Source: Paenibacillus sp. BIHB 4019 (GTDB lineage: Bacteria > Bacillota > Bacilli > Paenibacillales > Paenibacillaceae). Taken from it: a stretch of 64,000 nt of DNA. Shown in pieces: positions 34,273-43,700 of the stretch. The stretch is from NCBI RefSeq assembly GCF_002741035.1, contig NZ_CP016808.1, forward strand, positions 1,054,001 to 1,118,000, in the 5' to 3' direction. The notes under the pieces were generated by a model that searched no databases, had not been told where the DNA came from, and worked only from the letters and a program-made list of their open reading frames with translations. Position numbers and translations under genes: made by a program. The first letter of the stretch is position 1. The number at the start of each line of letters is the position of its first letter.

Positions 34273-35393
34273 CTACGGCTTAAGCGGGGTATAGCCCGTT
34301 TTCTCAATCAAATATTGGCCCTGCGGCGACAAAATCCAATCTATAAACGGCTGTACTTTAGGGTTGTCAGTGCCTGCTGTAATCGCATAAAACGGCGCCG
34401 TAAGCGGATAGGTACCGTTTCTAATGTTCGCGCGGTTCGCCTCCACCCCGTTAATTTGAAGCAAATGGATTTGCTGCTCGTGCACCATCTCGGTGGCGTA
34501 GAACAGGAATGAAAAGCCAATTGCATTTTTATAATTGCGGTAGTTTGCGGTTGCTTTAATGATCCCACCCATATCGACATTTACATCCTCTTCAATAGGC
34601 TTTATAAGCTGCTTATCCTTCATGATTTTTTGGAGCATCGTCTGGCTGCCACTGTTCTCTCGTCGCTGGAAAGGCCGAATTTTCTCCTTCTCTCCCCCAA
34701 CCTGCTTCCAGTTCGTCAGTTCCCCGGCATAGATGCCTTGAATCTGCTCCAGCGTCAAGTCCTGCACCTCATTGCGGCTGTTTACGAAAAAGATAAAAGC
34801 CTCATAGCCAATCGGCGTCAGCGTAAGCTCTACACCCGCTGCTTTTGCCTGTGCCTCTGATTATACGCATCCTCCGTACCGTTCACCTGAATCTCGCTGT
34901 CTTGCTCATAGTAGGAATATTCCTTTTGCTTATATACTGCCTGAACGAATGCAGCATACATCGGATATAAGGCGGTTGAGCCATCCAGATGCGGCAGCTG
35001 GCTGCGGATTTTGAGGGATGCCGGCTCTGGCAGCGATACCGCCTTCGTTCCCTCTCGAAAAGGTTCATAATCTCTCATATTTATCGCCTGATCATCGACG
35101 ATTTTCAGCTTCTCCACGTATTGTTCATAACGCCAGCCGATGACAAATGAAATTGCAATGATTAGAATCGCTGAACCTAACAATGACCAGAAAACCTTTT
35201 CTTTTAGCACATCAATATAAGCTAGAAAATAAAAGATACTTATAAGCGCAGAAGCCGTGATGACTAATGCTCCATATAATTTCGAGTCTGTTAACAGCAT
35301 CACAATAGCATAAATGATCCAAGTAAAGAACATAATCGGAAAGCTAATAAGTATCGTAGCTAAAATAATCGTACTCCAATCTCTCTCTTTCAA
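34273..35393 (-). pseudogene. PstS-like substrate-binding protein with membrane helices, frameshifted
   Basis: Two reading frames make one protein. The first part (from TTG 35393, GGGG nine bases upstream) has three to four membrane helices and then a soluble region with GSTALYPMYAAFVQAVY, the phosphate-binding-protein type fold. It runs off frame near 34860 and meets a stop. The second frame carries on with VELTLTPIGYEAFIFFVNSRNEV, then DLTLEQIQGIYAGELTNWKQVGG, NSGSQTMLQKIM and LSPQGQYLIEKTGY. That is the PstS/PBP-like C-terminal half. One base appears to be missing at about 34859-34861. With that fixed the product would be ~372 residues. It could be a true pseudogene or a sequencing error. 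Ligand unknown. Confidence 0.8.
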
Positions 35394-35572
35394 CGATTGC
35401 TTCCCCTTTTTCGCCCCATAGGCTTTTTTTCTTATTTTAGCGAAAGGCCAGCATCCAGCTAGTACCAAGTTTATGTGGTACTGGCGTTTAACACTATCCT
35501 TTGTTGCACCCGTTACTATGCAAAGGCTAAGATTAAAGAAGTACCGCTAAGGACATGCTAAAGGAGATAGTT

Positions 35573-36184
35573 ATGCTGAAATGGATTTCCGCCATCATTT
35601 ATGCTTTGCTGCTCGCCACCGTTTTTATATACCAAAACAATCTGCTCGATTGGCTGCAAAATGACACGCCCTCTGTATTTATCGTCTTTCTCGTCGCTCT
35701 GTTTCTCGTACTCGTGCCCGTCGTTCCGTTCAAAATTATGATTGCCTTGCTCGGTTTTATGTACGGTCCGCTGCTCGGGGCATTGATTAGCTGGCTGGCC
35801 GCTTCACTTGCTGCCATCATTGTATTTTTGCTAGCTCGCTATCTCTTCCGTGAGCAAGGACAAGCTTTCCTCCATAAATTCAGCCAACTGGACAAGCTTC
35901 AGGCCACGATGGAAAAACGGCCGTTTCTAACGATTTTGACGGCGCGATTAATTCCGGTCATTCCGCATATGGTCGTCAATATTTATCCCGCGGTTACTAC
36001 TGTACGGCTGCTTCCTTATGCCGTTGCATCGGCTCTTGGCAAAATCCCGTTTATGCTGCTCTTTGCTTATATGGGTCAAAATATGTTTAAAGATTGGGCT
36101 AGCTTCGCCTTATTTGCGGGCGTATACGCCGCCTTTTTCGCCTTGTCTTATGGCGGATACCGCCTTTGGTTAAAAAGACAATGA
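35573..36184 (+). CDS. TVP38/TMEM64 (VTT domain) membrane protein
   Basis: 203 residues, about six hydrophobic segments. The VTT/SNARE-associated core is FKIMIALLGFMYGPLLGALISWLAASLAAIIVFLLARYLFRE, followed by TILTARLIPVIPHMVVNIYPAVT. These are TVP38-like family blocks, some of whose members flip or move lipids. AAGGAG lies 6 bases before the ATG at 35573. An upstream extension to 35555 is not supported. The role here is unknown. Confidence 0.85.
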   Translation: MLKWISAIIYALLLATVFIYQNNLLDWLQNDTPSVFIVFLVALFLVLVPVVPFKIMIALLGFMYGPLLGALISWLAASLAAIIVFLLARYLFREQGQAFLHKFSQLDKLQATMEKRPFLTILTARLIPVIPHMVVNIYPAVTTVRLLPYAVASALGKIPFMLLFAYMGQNMFKDWASFALFAGVYAAFFALSYGGYRLWLKRQ

Positions 36185-36277
36185 AACGCGTAAAATAGCC
36201 TTGTTTGTTTAGCAGCTTGTTTAAAATAATGCCTGGACGTTTATAGTATGTTATCGGATGAATGCAGCGAAGCGAGC

Positions 36278-36311
36278 TTGACAAAATGCTTGTTATTTGT
36301 AATAATTATAA
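36278..36311 (+). promoter_or_regulatory. dps promoter with PerR-type operator
   Basis: TTGACA (36278-36283) with a -10 region TAATAA/AATAAT (36300-36306) after 16-17 bases. The -10 is embedded in TTGTAATAATTATAA (36297-36311), which matches the PerR consensus TTATAATNATTATAA at every position but one. Peroxide de-repression of dps is the expected outcome. Confidence 0.7.
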
Positions 36312-36419
36312 ATAAGTAATTACTATAAATTAAGCATTTAGCTTTCCAGCCATTGCGATTACGCCAAGCAAACTTCCCTTTTAGAAACATAAAAACAGGA
36401 AACGAAAGGATGAACGATC

Positions 36420-36854
36420 ATGAAAAAAACACATGAGGTCTTAAATAAACAAATCGCTAACTGGAGTGTCCTTTATATTAAACTGCACAATTTCCACTGG
36501 TACGTGAAGGGCTCGCAATTTTTCACCCTGCACGTGAAGTTCCAAGAATTTTATGAAGAGGCCGCTTTGAATGTGGATGAGCTGGCTGAGCGCCTGCTTG
36601 CATTGGAAGGCAAGCCTGTCGCAACGATGAAAGAATATATGGAGACGGCTTCCATCAAAGACGCTACAGGCAAAGAAACCGCTACAGCTATGGTTGAGTC
36701 TCTTATAACGGACTTCTCAACGATAATCGAGGAGCTCAAAGCCGGCATGTCGATTGCGCAAGAAGCGAATGATGAGACGACAGCCGATATGCTGCTTGCG
36801 ATTCACACCGCGCTTGAGAAGCATGTATGGATGCTGAAAGCTTTTAACGCTTAA
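36420..36854 (+). CDS. dps: Dps-family DNA-protecting ferritin (MrgA-like)
   Basis: 144-residue mini-ferritin. It oxidises and stores iron and shields DNA under peroxide stress. The ferroxidase ligands are in [28 protein letters not shown] (His and Asp/Glu residues). [25 protein letters not shown] follows. This is the MrgA/Dps type of Bacillota. GAAAGGATGA lies before the ATG. Its promoter carries a PerR-type box. Confidence 0.95.
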   Translation: MKKTHEVLNKQIANWSVLYIKLHNFHWYVKGSQFFTLHVKFQEFYEEAALNVDELAERLLALEGKPVATMKEYMETASIKDATGKETATAMVESLITDFSTIIEELKAGMSIAQEANDETTADMLLAIHTALEKHVWMLKAFNA

Positions 36855-36940
36855 TTTCAAAAAAACATGCCGCTTAAACGTATAGGCGAACCTCATAATC
36901 AGCTGTCACAGCCTCTCCCCCAAGGGCAGGCTGCGACGCA

Positions 36941-36987
36941 AAAAAACCTTCAAACTCTGCGACCTGCGCGGGTTTGAAGGTTTTTTG
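36941..36987. terminator. Bidirectional terminator between dps and the hydrolase gene
   Basis: Stem AAAAAACCTTCAAAC / GTTTGAAGGTTTTTT with T-runs in both directions between the convergent genes. Confidence 0.9.
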
Positions 36988-37002
36988 GTTGCTTGAATCC
37001 GA

Positions 37003-37638
37003 TTATACGAGCTTAATTGAACAGCTAGCAACTTCTTTGCCTTGCCACAATGCCGAGAGTTTGTCGCCATCCTGCAAAGCTGCAACACCTGCTGGCGTTC
37101 CGGTAAAAATAAGATCACCCGGCCCAAGTCCGTAGTTGTCATTAATATGCCGGAGCAGCGTGCCAATATTAAATAGCATATCGGCAGAATTGCCATGCTG
37201 TGCTTCTTCATTATTGCGAAGCAGCGCAAAATCATGCGCCTTCAGCTCTTCCGCACCAGGATACGGCAGCCATGCGCCAAGGGGAGCGGAGCCTTTGAAG
37301 CCTTTAGCCGGAAGCCACGGCTGGCCTTTGGCCTTGATCTTGCTTTGCACATCGCGAAGCGTCATATCAAGCCCCAGCGCCAAACCGTCGATGCATGCGT
37401 CAGGGTCCATGCCCGGCTCAAGCGCCCGGCCCACTCGCAGCACCAGCTCCAGCTCGAAATGCACCTCGCCTTGATCGCCTGGCAGCTCCACTACGCCGCC
37501 ATCCATCGGCACTAGCGCATGAGTCGGCTTTGTAAATACCATCGGCGATTCAGGCACCTCATTGCCCAGCTCTAACGCATGCAAACGATAATTCCGCCCA
37601 ATACAATAAATGTTGCGTACTTCTGAAAACATCTCCAT
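37003..37638 (-). CDS. Fumarylacetoacetate hydrolase family protein
   Basis: 211 residues in the FAH fold. Seen are CIGRNYRLHALELGNEVPESPMVF, the metal-binding EVHFELELVLRVG (Glu residues) and LALDMTLRD-like GLDMTLRDVQ, then FTGTPAGVAAL. Members include oxaloacetate decarboxylases/tautomerases and acylpyruvases, so the substrate cannot be assigned. ATG at 37638 has AGGAG six bases upstream. It is 32 bp after the ABC-F gene on the same strand, so probably co-transcribed. A terminator follows. Confidence 0.88.
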   Translation of the reverse strand: MEMFSEVRNIYCIGRNYRLHALELGNEVPESPMVFTKPTHALVPMDGGVVELPGDQGEVHFELELVLRVGRALEPGMDPDACIDGLALGLDMTLRDVQSKIKAKGQPWLPAKGFKGSAPLGAWLPYPGAEELKAHDFALLRNNEEAQHGNSADMLFNIGTLLRHINDNYGLGPGDLIFTGTPAGVAALQDGDKLSALWQGKEVASCSIKLV

Positions 37639-37670
37639 CCCCCTCTCCTGTTCTATAGGCTCGCCTTTAA

Positions 37671-39668
37671 TTAAACCTTCTTCTGAGCAGCAATTTGCTC
37701 CGCAAGCTCGTTAAGCTCAGTCCAGCGCTCCATGAGCTGCTCCAGCTTTTCTTCAAGCTGCTGCTGCTCCTCCGAAAGCTGCTGAATCAGCACCGAATCG
37801 CTGCCGGATTCCTCCATGCGCTGTTCAATGTGCGCAAGATCATTTTCAGCCTGCTCAATCCAGCCGTCAATTTGCTCAAAATCCTTTTGATCCTTGTAGG
37901 ACATTTTGAGCGCACGTTCCTTGCCGCCGCCCGTTCCGGCTTTTGCGTTCGAATCCCCCGCCGCACTCTTGCTTCCAGCAGCGCTCGCCGAGCCTGCCCC
38001 AGCAGCAGCTTTCGCACTTCCGCCCGCCGAGGAGCCGCCTGAAGCTGGCGATGTACCGGCAGCAGCCGAGCCATGCTTTTCTACAAACTCCTGATATTCG
38101 CTATAGTTGCCTGTATGCTGCGTAATGACGCCATCCTCAAAGGATAAAATTTTATCGACTGTCCGGTCAAGGAAGTAACGATCATGGGATACGACAAATA
38201 CGACGCCCGGAAAATCATCCAAATAATCTTCCAATACGGCCAACGTCGAGATGTCCAAATCATTCGTCGGCTCATCGAGAAGAAGCACGTTCGGCGCCTT
38301 CATCAGCACGCGAAGCAATTGAAGACGGCGCTTCTCGCCGCCTGACAGCTTGCTGATCAGGCTCCATTGCATCGCAGGAGGGAACAAAAACCGCTCCAGC
38401 ATTTGCCCTGCTGAAATGAGCGAGCCATCCGCCGTCTTCACCTGCTCTGCACCTTCGCGGATAAATTCAATGACGCGCAGCGACTCGTCCATCTCTTCAT
38501 GCTCCTGCGAGAACCAGCCCAGATTTACGGTGAGGCCCAGCTCAACTGTACCTTCATCCGGCTGCAGCCTCCCCTCAATCAGCTTAAGCAGCGTAGATTT
38601 GCCGCTGCCATTGCGTCCGATAATGCCTACCCGGTCCTCCGGCACGGCAATATAGCTGAAATCACGAATGAGTGTCCGCTCGCCAAAACGTTTCGTTACC
38701 TTTTCAAGCTCGACGATTTTGCGTCCGAGGCGGGTCGAGGCAACCGATACATCCATTTTTCCCGCGCTTTGCTTAGGCGCCTGCGCCTTCAAGTCCTCGA
38801 AGCGATCAATTCTCGCCTTCTGCTTCGTCGTTCTCGCCTTGGCTCCGCGCCTAATCCAGGCAAGCTCGCTGCGCAGCAGGTTTTTGCGTTTGCTTTCTGT
38901 TGCCGCCTCGCGCTCTTCCCGCTCCAGCTTAAGCTCTAGAAAACGGCTGTAGTTCGCTTCATAGAAATAAGCACGTCCGCCATCGAGCTCAATAACCCGA
39001 TTGCTGACCCGATCAAGGAAATAGCGATCATGGGTAATCATAAGCAGCGCGCCTTTGCGTTTTTGCAGCATGCCTTCCAGCCAAGCGACCGAATCATTGT
39101 CGATATGGTTCGTCGGCTCGTCCAAAATCAAAATGTCCGAAGGCTGGAGCAATGCTGCCGCCATCGCTACCCGCTTGCGCTGCCCGCCGGAAAACGTCTC
39201 GACCTTCTCGTCAAAATGAAGAATGCCAAGCTTAGCGAGCGCAATCTTCGCTTCACTCTCAAGTGTCCAAGCGTCGAATTCATCCATCCGCTGGTTCGCT
39301 TTAATCAGCCTTTGCTGGAGCGCCTCGTCACTTGGATGAAGCTCCAGCGCTTCAAGCGCCTCCACATGCTCGCGCACAGCACGCTGCTGCGGCGAATCGC
39401 CGCCAAGCACATGCTCAAGCGCCGTTTCCCCTGGAGCGAACACCGGGTCCTGCGAAAGCATGCGAATGGTCACCCGGTTCCCAATGGAAATGTTGCCTGC
39501 ATCTGCTGGCTCAAGCCCGGCAATCACTTTAAGAAACGTCGATTTGCCCGTTCCATTGACGCCGATAATGCCGATTTTGTCGCCATCCTCGAGACCGAAG
39601 GTAACGTCCTCGAACAGCATTTTTTCCCCGTAGCTTTTCGTAATATGTTCGACTGATAATAAATGCAT
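37671..39668 (-). CDS. ABC-F family ATPase (Uup/YfmR-like)
   Basis: 665 residues, cytoplasmic, no membrane helices. Two ABC domains: Walker A GVNGTGKST and GRNGSGKST, signatures FSGGQRKRVA and LSGGEKRRLQ, Walker B LILDEPTNHID and LLLDEPTNDLD. Between them is the P-site linker with RRGAKARTTKQKARID. The C-terminal ~90 residues are a coiled coil, preceded by an Ala/Gly/Ser linker, as in the Uup/YfmR branch that resolves stalled ribosomes. It lacks features of drug-resistance ABC-F proteins. Family placement is firm, subfamily is inferred. Confidence 0.9.
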   Translation of the reverse strand: MHLLSVEHITKSYGEKMLFEDVTFGLEDGDKIGIIGVNGTGKSTFLKVIAGLEPADAGNISIGNRVTIRMLSQDPVFAPGETALEHVLGGDSPQQRAVREHVEALEALELHPSDEALQQRLIKANQRMDEFDAWTLESEAKIALAKLGILHFDEKVETFSGGQRKRVAMAAALLQPSDILILDEPTNHIDNDSVAWLEGMLQKRKGALLMITHDRYFLDRVSNRVIELDGGRAYFYEANYSRFLELKLEREEREAATESKRKNLLRSELAWIRRGAKARTTKQKARIDRFEDLKAQAPKQSAGKMDVSVASTRLGRKIVELEKVTKRFGERTLIRDFSYIAVPEDRVGIIGRNGSGKSTLLKLIEGRLQPDEGTVELGLTVNLGWFSQEHEEMDESLRVIEFIREGAEQVKTADGSLISAGQMLERFLFPPAMQWSLISKLSGGEKRRLQLLRVLMKAPNVLLLDEPTNDLDISTLAVLEDYLDDFPGVVFVVSHDRYFLDRTVDKILSFEDGVITQHTGNYSEYQEFVEKHGSAAAGTSPASGGSSAGGSAKAAAGAGSASAAGSKSAAGDSNAKAGTGGGKERALKMSYKDQKDFEQIDGWIEQAENDLAHIEQRMEESGSDSVLIQQLSEEQQQLEEKLEQLMERWTELNELAEQIAAQKKV

Positions 39669-39810
39669 CGCAATAACCTACTTTACATCAGAAATAGTTG
39701 TTCCAAGCCAGCTTCTCCTACCATATAGCTCTCGGAAAAGCCGCCCTTTCCAACTATCATATCATAATCCGCGCCCCTCCACCCCGCTTAGCAGCCACCT
39801 CATTTGTATA

Positions 39811-39839
39811 TTGACAAAAATATTTTTATGTGGTATAAT
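39811..39839 (+). promoter_or_regulatory. Perfect-consensus promoter upstream of the MBL-fold gene
   Basis: TTGACA (39811-39816) and TATAAT (39834-39839) with an exact 17-base spacer. Transcription would start about 88 bases before the start codon. Confidence 0.85.
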
Positions 39840-39933
39840 ATAATATTTTATTATTTACACCTCTATGATTATCCCTTATGATATAAAAGCTTGGCCAAGC
39901 ACAATCTGAGCTGATGTTGATCGGAGGGATCGT

Positions 39934-40692
39934 ATGCTACTTGCAAAAGGCATTGCCATGCTGGAGATTACAGCCGCCATTATGGGGAAATCCACAACGA
40001 TTTACCCTACCCTTATTTGGGATAATGATCGCCAAATCCTTATAGACACTGCCCACCCTGGGCAGCTTCCATTGATTCAGAAGGCCGCAGCACTAGAAGG
40101 CGTTCTCCTCAAGCAAATAACCGACGTCGTACTTACCCATCAAGATATCGATCATATTGGCAGTCTGCCAGCTGTCATTGAACAAGCTGATTACGCACCG
40201 CGTGTATGGAGCAGCGACATCGAGAAGCCCTACATCGAAGGACGCAAACGTCTGATCAAAATAACCGACGAGGCGCTCGCGAACCTCGATCTGATGTTTC
40301 CTCCGGAAACGCCCGCTGCATTTCGCGCCGCTTTTCGAAAAATGCTGGAGCATCCGCCCCACGCAAATGTAACAGCGCAGCTGCTGGGCGGCGGCAAGCT
40401 TGATGTATGCGGCGGCATCAGCATTATTAATACGCCGGGACATACCCCCGGACATATCAGCTTATATCATCACGCGAGCCAAACATTAATAGCAGGAGAT
40501 GCGCTGATCGCAGAAAATGGCAAGCTCGCCCCTCCTGCTCCTGCTGCCACGCTCGATTATGAAAGGGCTCTGCAATCACTCAAAGCGCTTGCAGATTACC
40601 CCATCCAGCATGTTATTTGCTATCATGGCGGTTTATGCAGCGGTCAGCTTAATGAACAAATTGCTCAAATTTCTGATGGAGCTGCTGTTTAA
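39934..40692 (+). CDS. Metallo-beta-lactamase-fold hydrolase
   Basis: 252 residues. The metal motif is THQDIDHIG (H-x-D-x-D-H), then TPGHTPGHISLYH and GDAL, with the last His in CYHGG. This is the MBL superfamily, members of which include glyoxalase II and lactonases. No signal peptide, so cytoplasmic. GGAGG lies 6 bases before the ATG. It has a perfect sigma-A promoter and a shared terminator. Substrate unknown. Confidence 0.85.
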   Translation: MLLAKGIAMLEITAAIMGKSTTIYPTLIWDNDRQILIDTAHPGQLPLIQKAAALEGVLLKQITDVVLTHQDIDHIGSLPAVIEQADYAPRVWSSDIEKPYIEGRKRLIKITDEALANLDLMFPPETPAAFRAAFRKMLEHPPHANVTAQLLGGGKLDVCGGISIINTPGHTPGHISLYHHASQTLIAGDALIAENGKLAPPAPAATLDYERALQSLKALADYPIQHVICYHGGLCSGQLNEQIAQISDGAAV

Positions 40693-40699
40693 TCAAAAC

Positions 40700-40745
40700 A
40701 AAGGCCGTCCCAAAGCAGTGTAAATACTGCCTTGGGACGGCCTCG
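40700..40745. terminator. Terminator between MBL-fold gene and giant nuclease gene
   Basis: Stem AAGGCCGTCCCAA / TTGGGACGGCCT with an inner GCAGT...ACTGC hairpin. T-rich on the minus strand (TGTTTTGATT). Confidence 0.8.
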
Positions 40746-40769
40746 CTTATTTCATTAACTGCCTTTTAC

Positions 40770-43700
40770 TTATTTGCTTGCTTCAGCGTATTTCGTTGCA
40801 TTCAGCAGCAAGGTAACAACCTCAGCCCTCGTTGCCTTAGCATTTGGATTGAACTTATTGTTCGCCCCTTGTACAATGCCTGCTTTGGCTGCCGCAGCTA
40901 CATAAGGAACTGCCCAAGCCGGAATCTCTTTCGCATCGGCAAAATCCACCTTTGCAGCCGGATCAACCGGAAGGTCAAGTGCACGTACCATGATGGCCGT
41001 CATTTCAATTCGGGTCAATGGGTTGCTTGGTCGGAACGTATTGTCCGCATAACCGCTAATGAGCCCCGCTTCTAACAGCTGTGCTACGAAGGAGCGTGCC
41101 CATACCGGAATTGCATCCGCATCGCGGAAATTCGGCAATGTTGTTGCAGCTTCCAGCTTAAATGCACGGCTAACCATCGTTACAAACTCTGCACGTGTCG
41201 CATTCGCTTCTGGACGGAACGTGCCGTCGCTGAATCCTTTTACTATTCCTTGCTCTACCGCCTGCTTAATCGACTGCTCTGCCCAATGTCCCGCTACATC
41301 CTTAAGCACAACTGGAGTTGGCGTCGGGCTTGGATTTGGACTTGGGGATACAGAAGGTGTTGGCGTCGGGCTCGGGGTAGGAGTGCTTGTTCCTGGATTG
41401 CTCGTGCCAGGATTTCCTGTGCCCGGGTTCCCGGAGCCTAATAGATCGGTGATTCTTCCTTGAATACCGATATCTACTGTACCGAGTTTCGCCAAATATT
41501 CATTAAACACTTCATAGTCTACAAAATTCAGTTCATAGAAGCGGCCAGCATCTTTCGCTGCTTTCATTGACAGATAGAAGTCGCCGCCATTAGCCATGAA
41601 CGAGTTCGTCGCAACAATGTAATATGCATTTGGATCAAGCGCCACATACTCGCCTTGCTCATTCAATACTTCCACTTTTACGATTCGTTCGCCTTGTTGT
41701 GTCACAACACCAGTAACCGAGTTGTAAATTTCAGGCTTCTTCGTGGAATCGAAAGTATAGCGCATACCTGCAACTTGCGGGAATCTGCCTTCCTCCGTCG
41801 TCGGCGTCGAACCGCTGACACCATTCTCGAGCGCCGCAGTAATTTCTGCACCTGTCATTTTCAGCGCCGTCAAGTTGTTGCCAAATGGCATAACCGTCAG
41901 CAAATGACCAAGTGTAATGTCTCCAGCAGGAATGGAATCACGGATGCCACCTGCATTTTGAATTGTTACATAACCGGCAATGCCCGCTTTGTCGATCAAT
42001 GGGCTATTTTTCACCTTGTCCAGCATGCCGTCCGCAATCAGGTTACCCAGATTCGTTTCCTGTCTGCGCACGTTTTTGCGGAGGCCATCGAGTGCAACGT
42101 TTGTTTTGCCAACAACCGTCTTCTGAAGCTCTGCGATTGGCGCCTTGAATTCCTCCAATTTCGCCGTGTGCTCAGGAAGAGCAGTAAATTTATAATTCGC
42201 TCCAATCTTCTCGTCTACATTAACCAACTCGCCATCCCAGACTACAAGCTCGCCTTGTGCATCAAAAATCGCATCCAGCTTGCCCAGATATACGCCATAT
42301 TCACCCGTTTGTACGATTAGGGTAGGAGGTGCGTCAGCCGTCTTCTGATAAACAGTCGGCTCATTCAGCTGCGTATGCGAGTGGCCGCCAACGATAATAT
42401 CAATGCCCTCTACTGCTGCTGCCAGCTTAAGATCCTCGCCGTAGCCCAAGTGGGAGAGAACGATGATTTTGTTGACGCCTTTCTGTTCCAGTGCTGCAAC
42501 TGTCGCTCTTGTACTATCTACATAATCCTCGAATCTCACCTGTCCGGGAGAAGCGAGCAGCGCGGTATCCGGTGTTGTCAGTCCAACAATGCCAACCTCT
42601 TCGCCGCCAAATTGCTTAATAATTGCCTTGTGAATCTCCGCCTTATTATCATCGGAAGACGAGGAGTACACAATATCATCATTGAACAAAGCATCGAGCT
42701 CTGCTTCACCGCTAAAATCAACGTTCGAGCTGACAAATGGGAAGTTTGCCCCTCTGATGAATGCCGCAAGCGTCGCTGCATCCTTATCGAACTCATGGTT
42801 CCCGAACGTCATCGCATCGTAATTCATCTCATTCATGAACCACAGATCAGCAAGTCCTTTAAACTGATTGAAATACAAAGTACCCGAGAATACATCGCCT
42901 GCATCAAGCAGCAAAGCATTTTGCTTCTCGCTCTTCAAGCCCGCAGCTGCGTTAATACGACGTGGGGCATTATCCAGATGGGCATGGGTATCGTTCGTAT
43001 GAAGAACACGCAGATCGAATGCATTCTGCACATTGGTAATACGGCCCTCTACCCCAATGTTCACCGTACCCACTTTGCTCAAATATTCATTGAACACTTC
43101 ATAGTCTACAAAATTCAGCTCATAGAAGCGGCCAGCGTCCTTCGCTGCCTTCATGGACAGATAGAAGTCTCCACCGTTCGCCATAAAGGAGTTTGTCGCT
43201 ACGATATAATAAGCATCCTCATCAATGTCAACGTATTTACCTTGGTCGTTCAGCACCTGAACCTTAAGAATACGTTCACCCGGCTGTGTAATTTGACCTG
43301 ATACGGAGTTGTAAATCTCCGGCTGCTTCGTCATATCATAGTAGAATCGCATGCCTGCCACTTGCGGGAATCTGCCTTCCTCACTAGTTGGCGTCGAACC
43401 GCTGACACCATTTTCGAGAGCAGCAACGATTTCACGCCCTGTCATTTTCAGCGCCGTCAAGTTGTTGCCGAAAGGCATAACCGTCAGCAAATGGCCAAGT
43501 GTAATATCTCCAGCAGGAATGGAATCACGGATACCGCCTGCATTTTGAATCGTCACATAGCCGGCAATGCCTGCCTTGTCGATCAATGGGCTATTTTTCA
43601 CCTTATCCAGCATGCCGTCTGCAATCAGGTTACCCAGATTCGTTTCCTGTCTGCGCACGTTTTTGCGAAGGCCATCCAGCGCCACATCCGTTTTGCCTAC

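Noticed and set aside
36906..37235. 109-residue frame overlapping the fumarylacetoacetate hydrolase gene
   Set aside because: Shadow in a second frame that crosses the terminator of the real gene.
42375..43301. 308-residue plus-strand frame
   Set aside because: Also antisense to the giant nuclease; no motif or start support.
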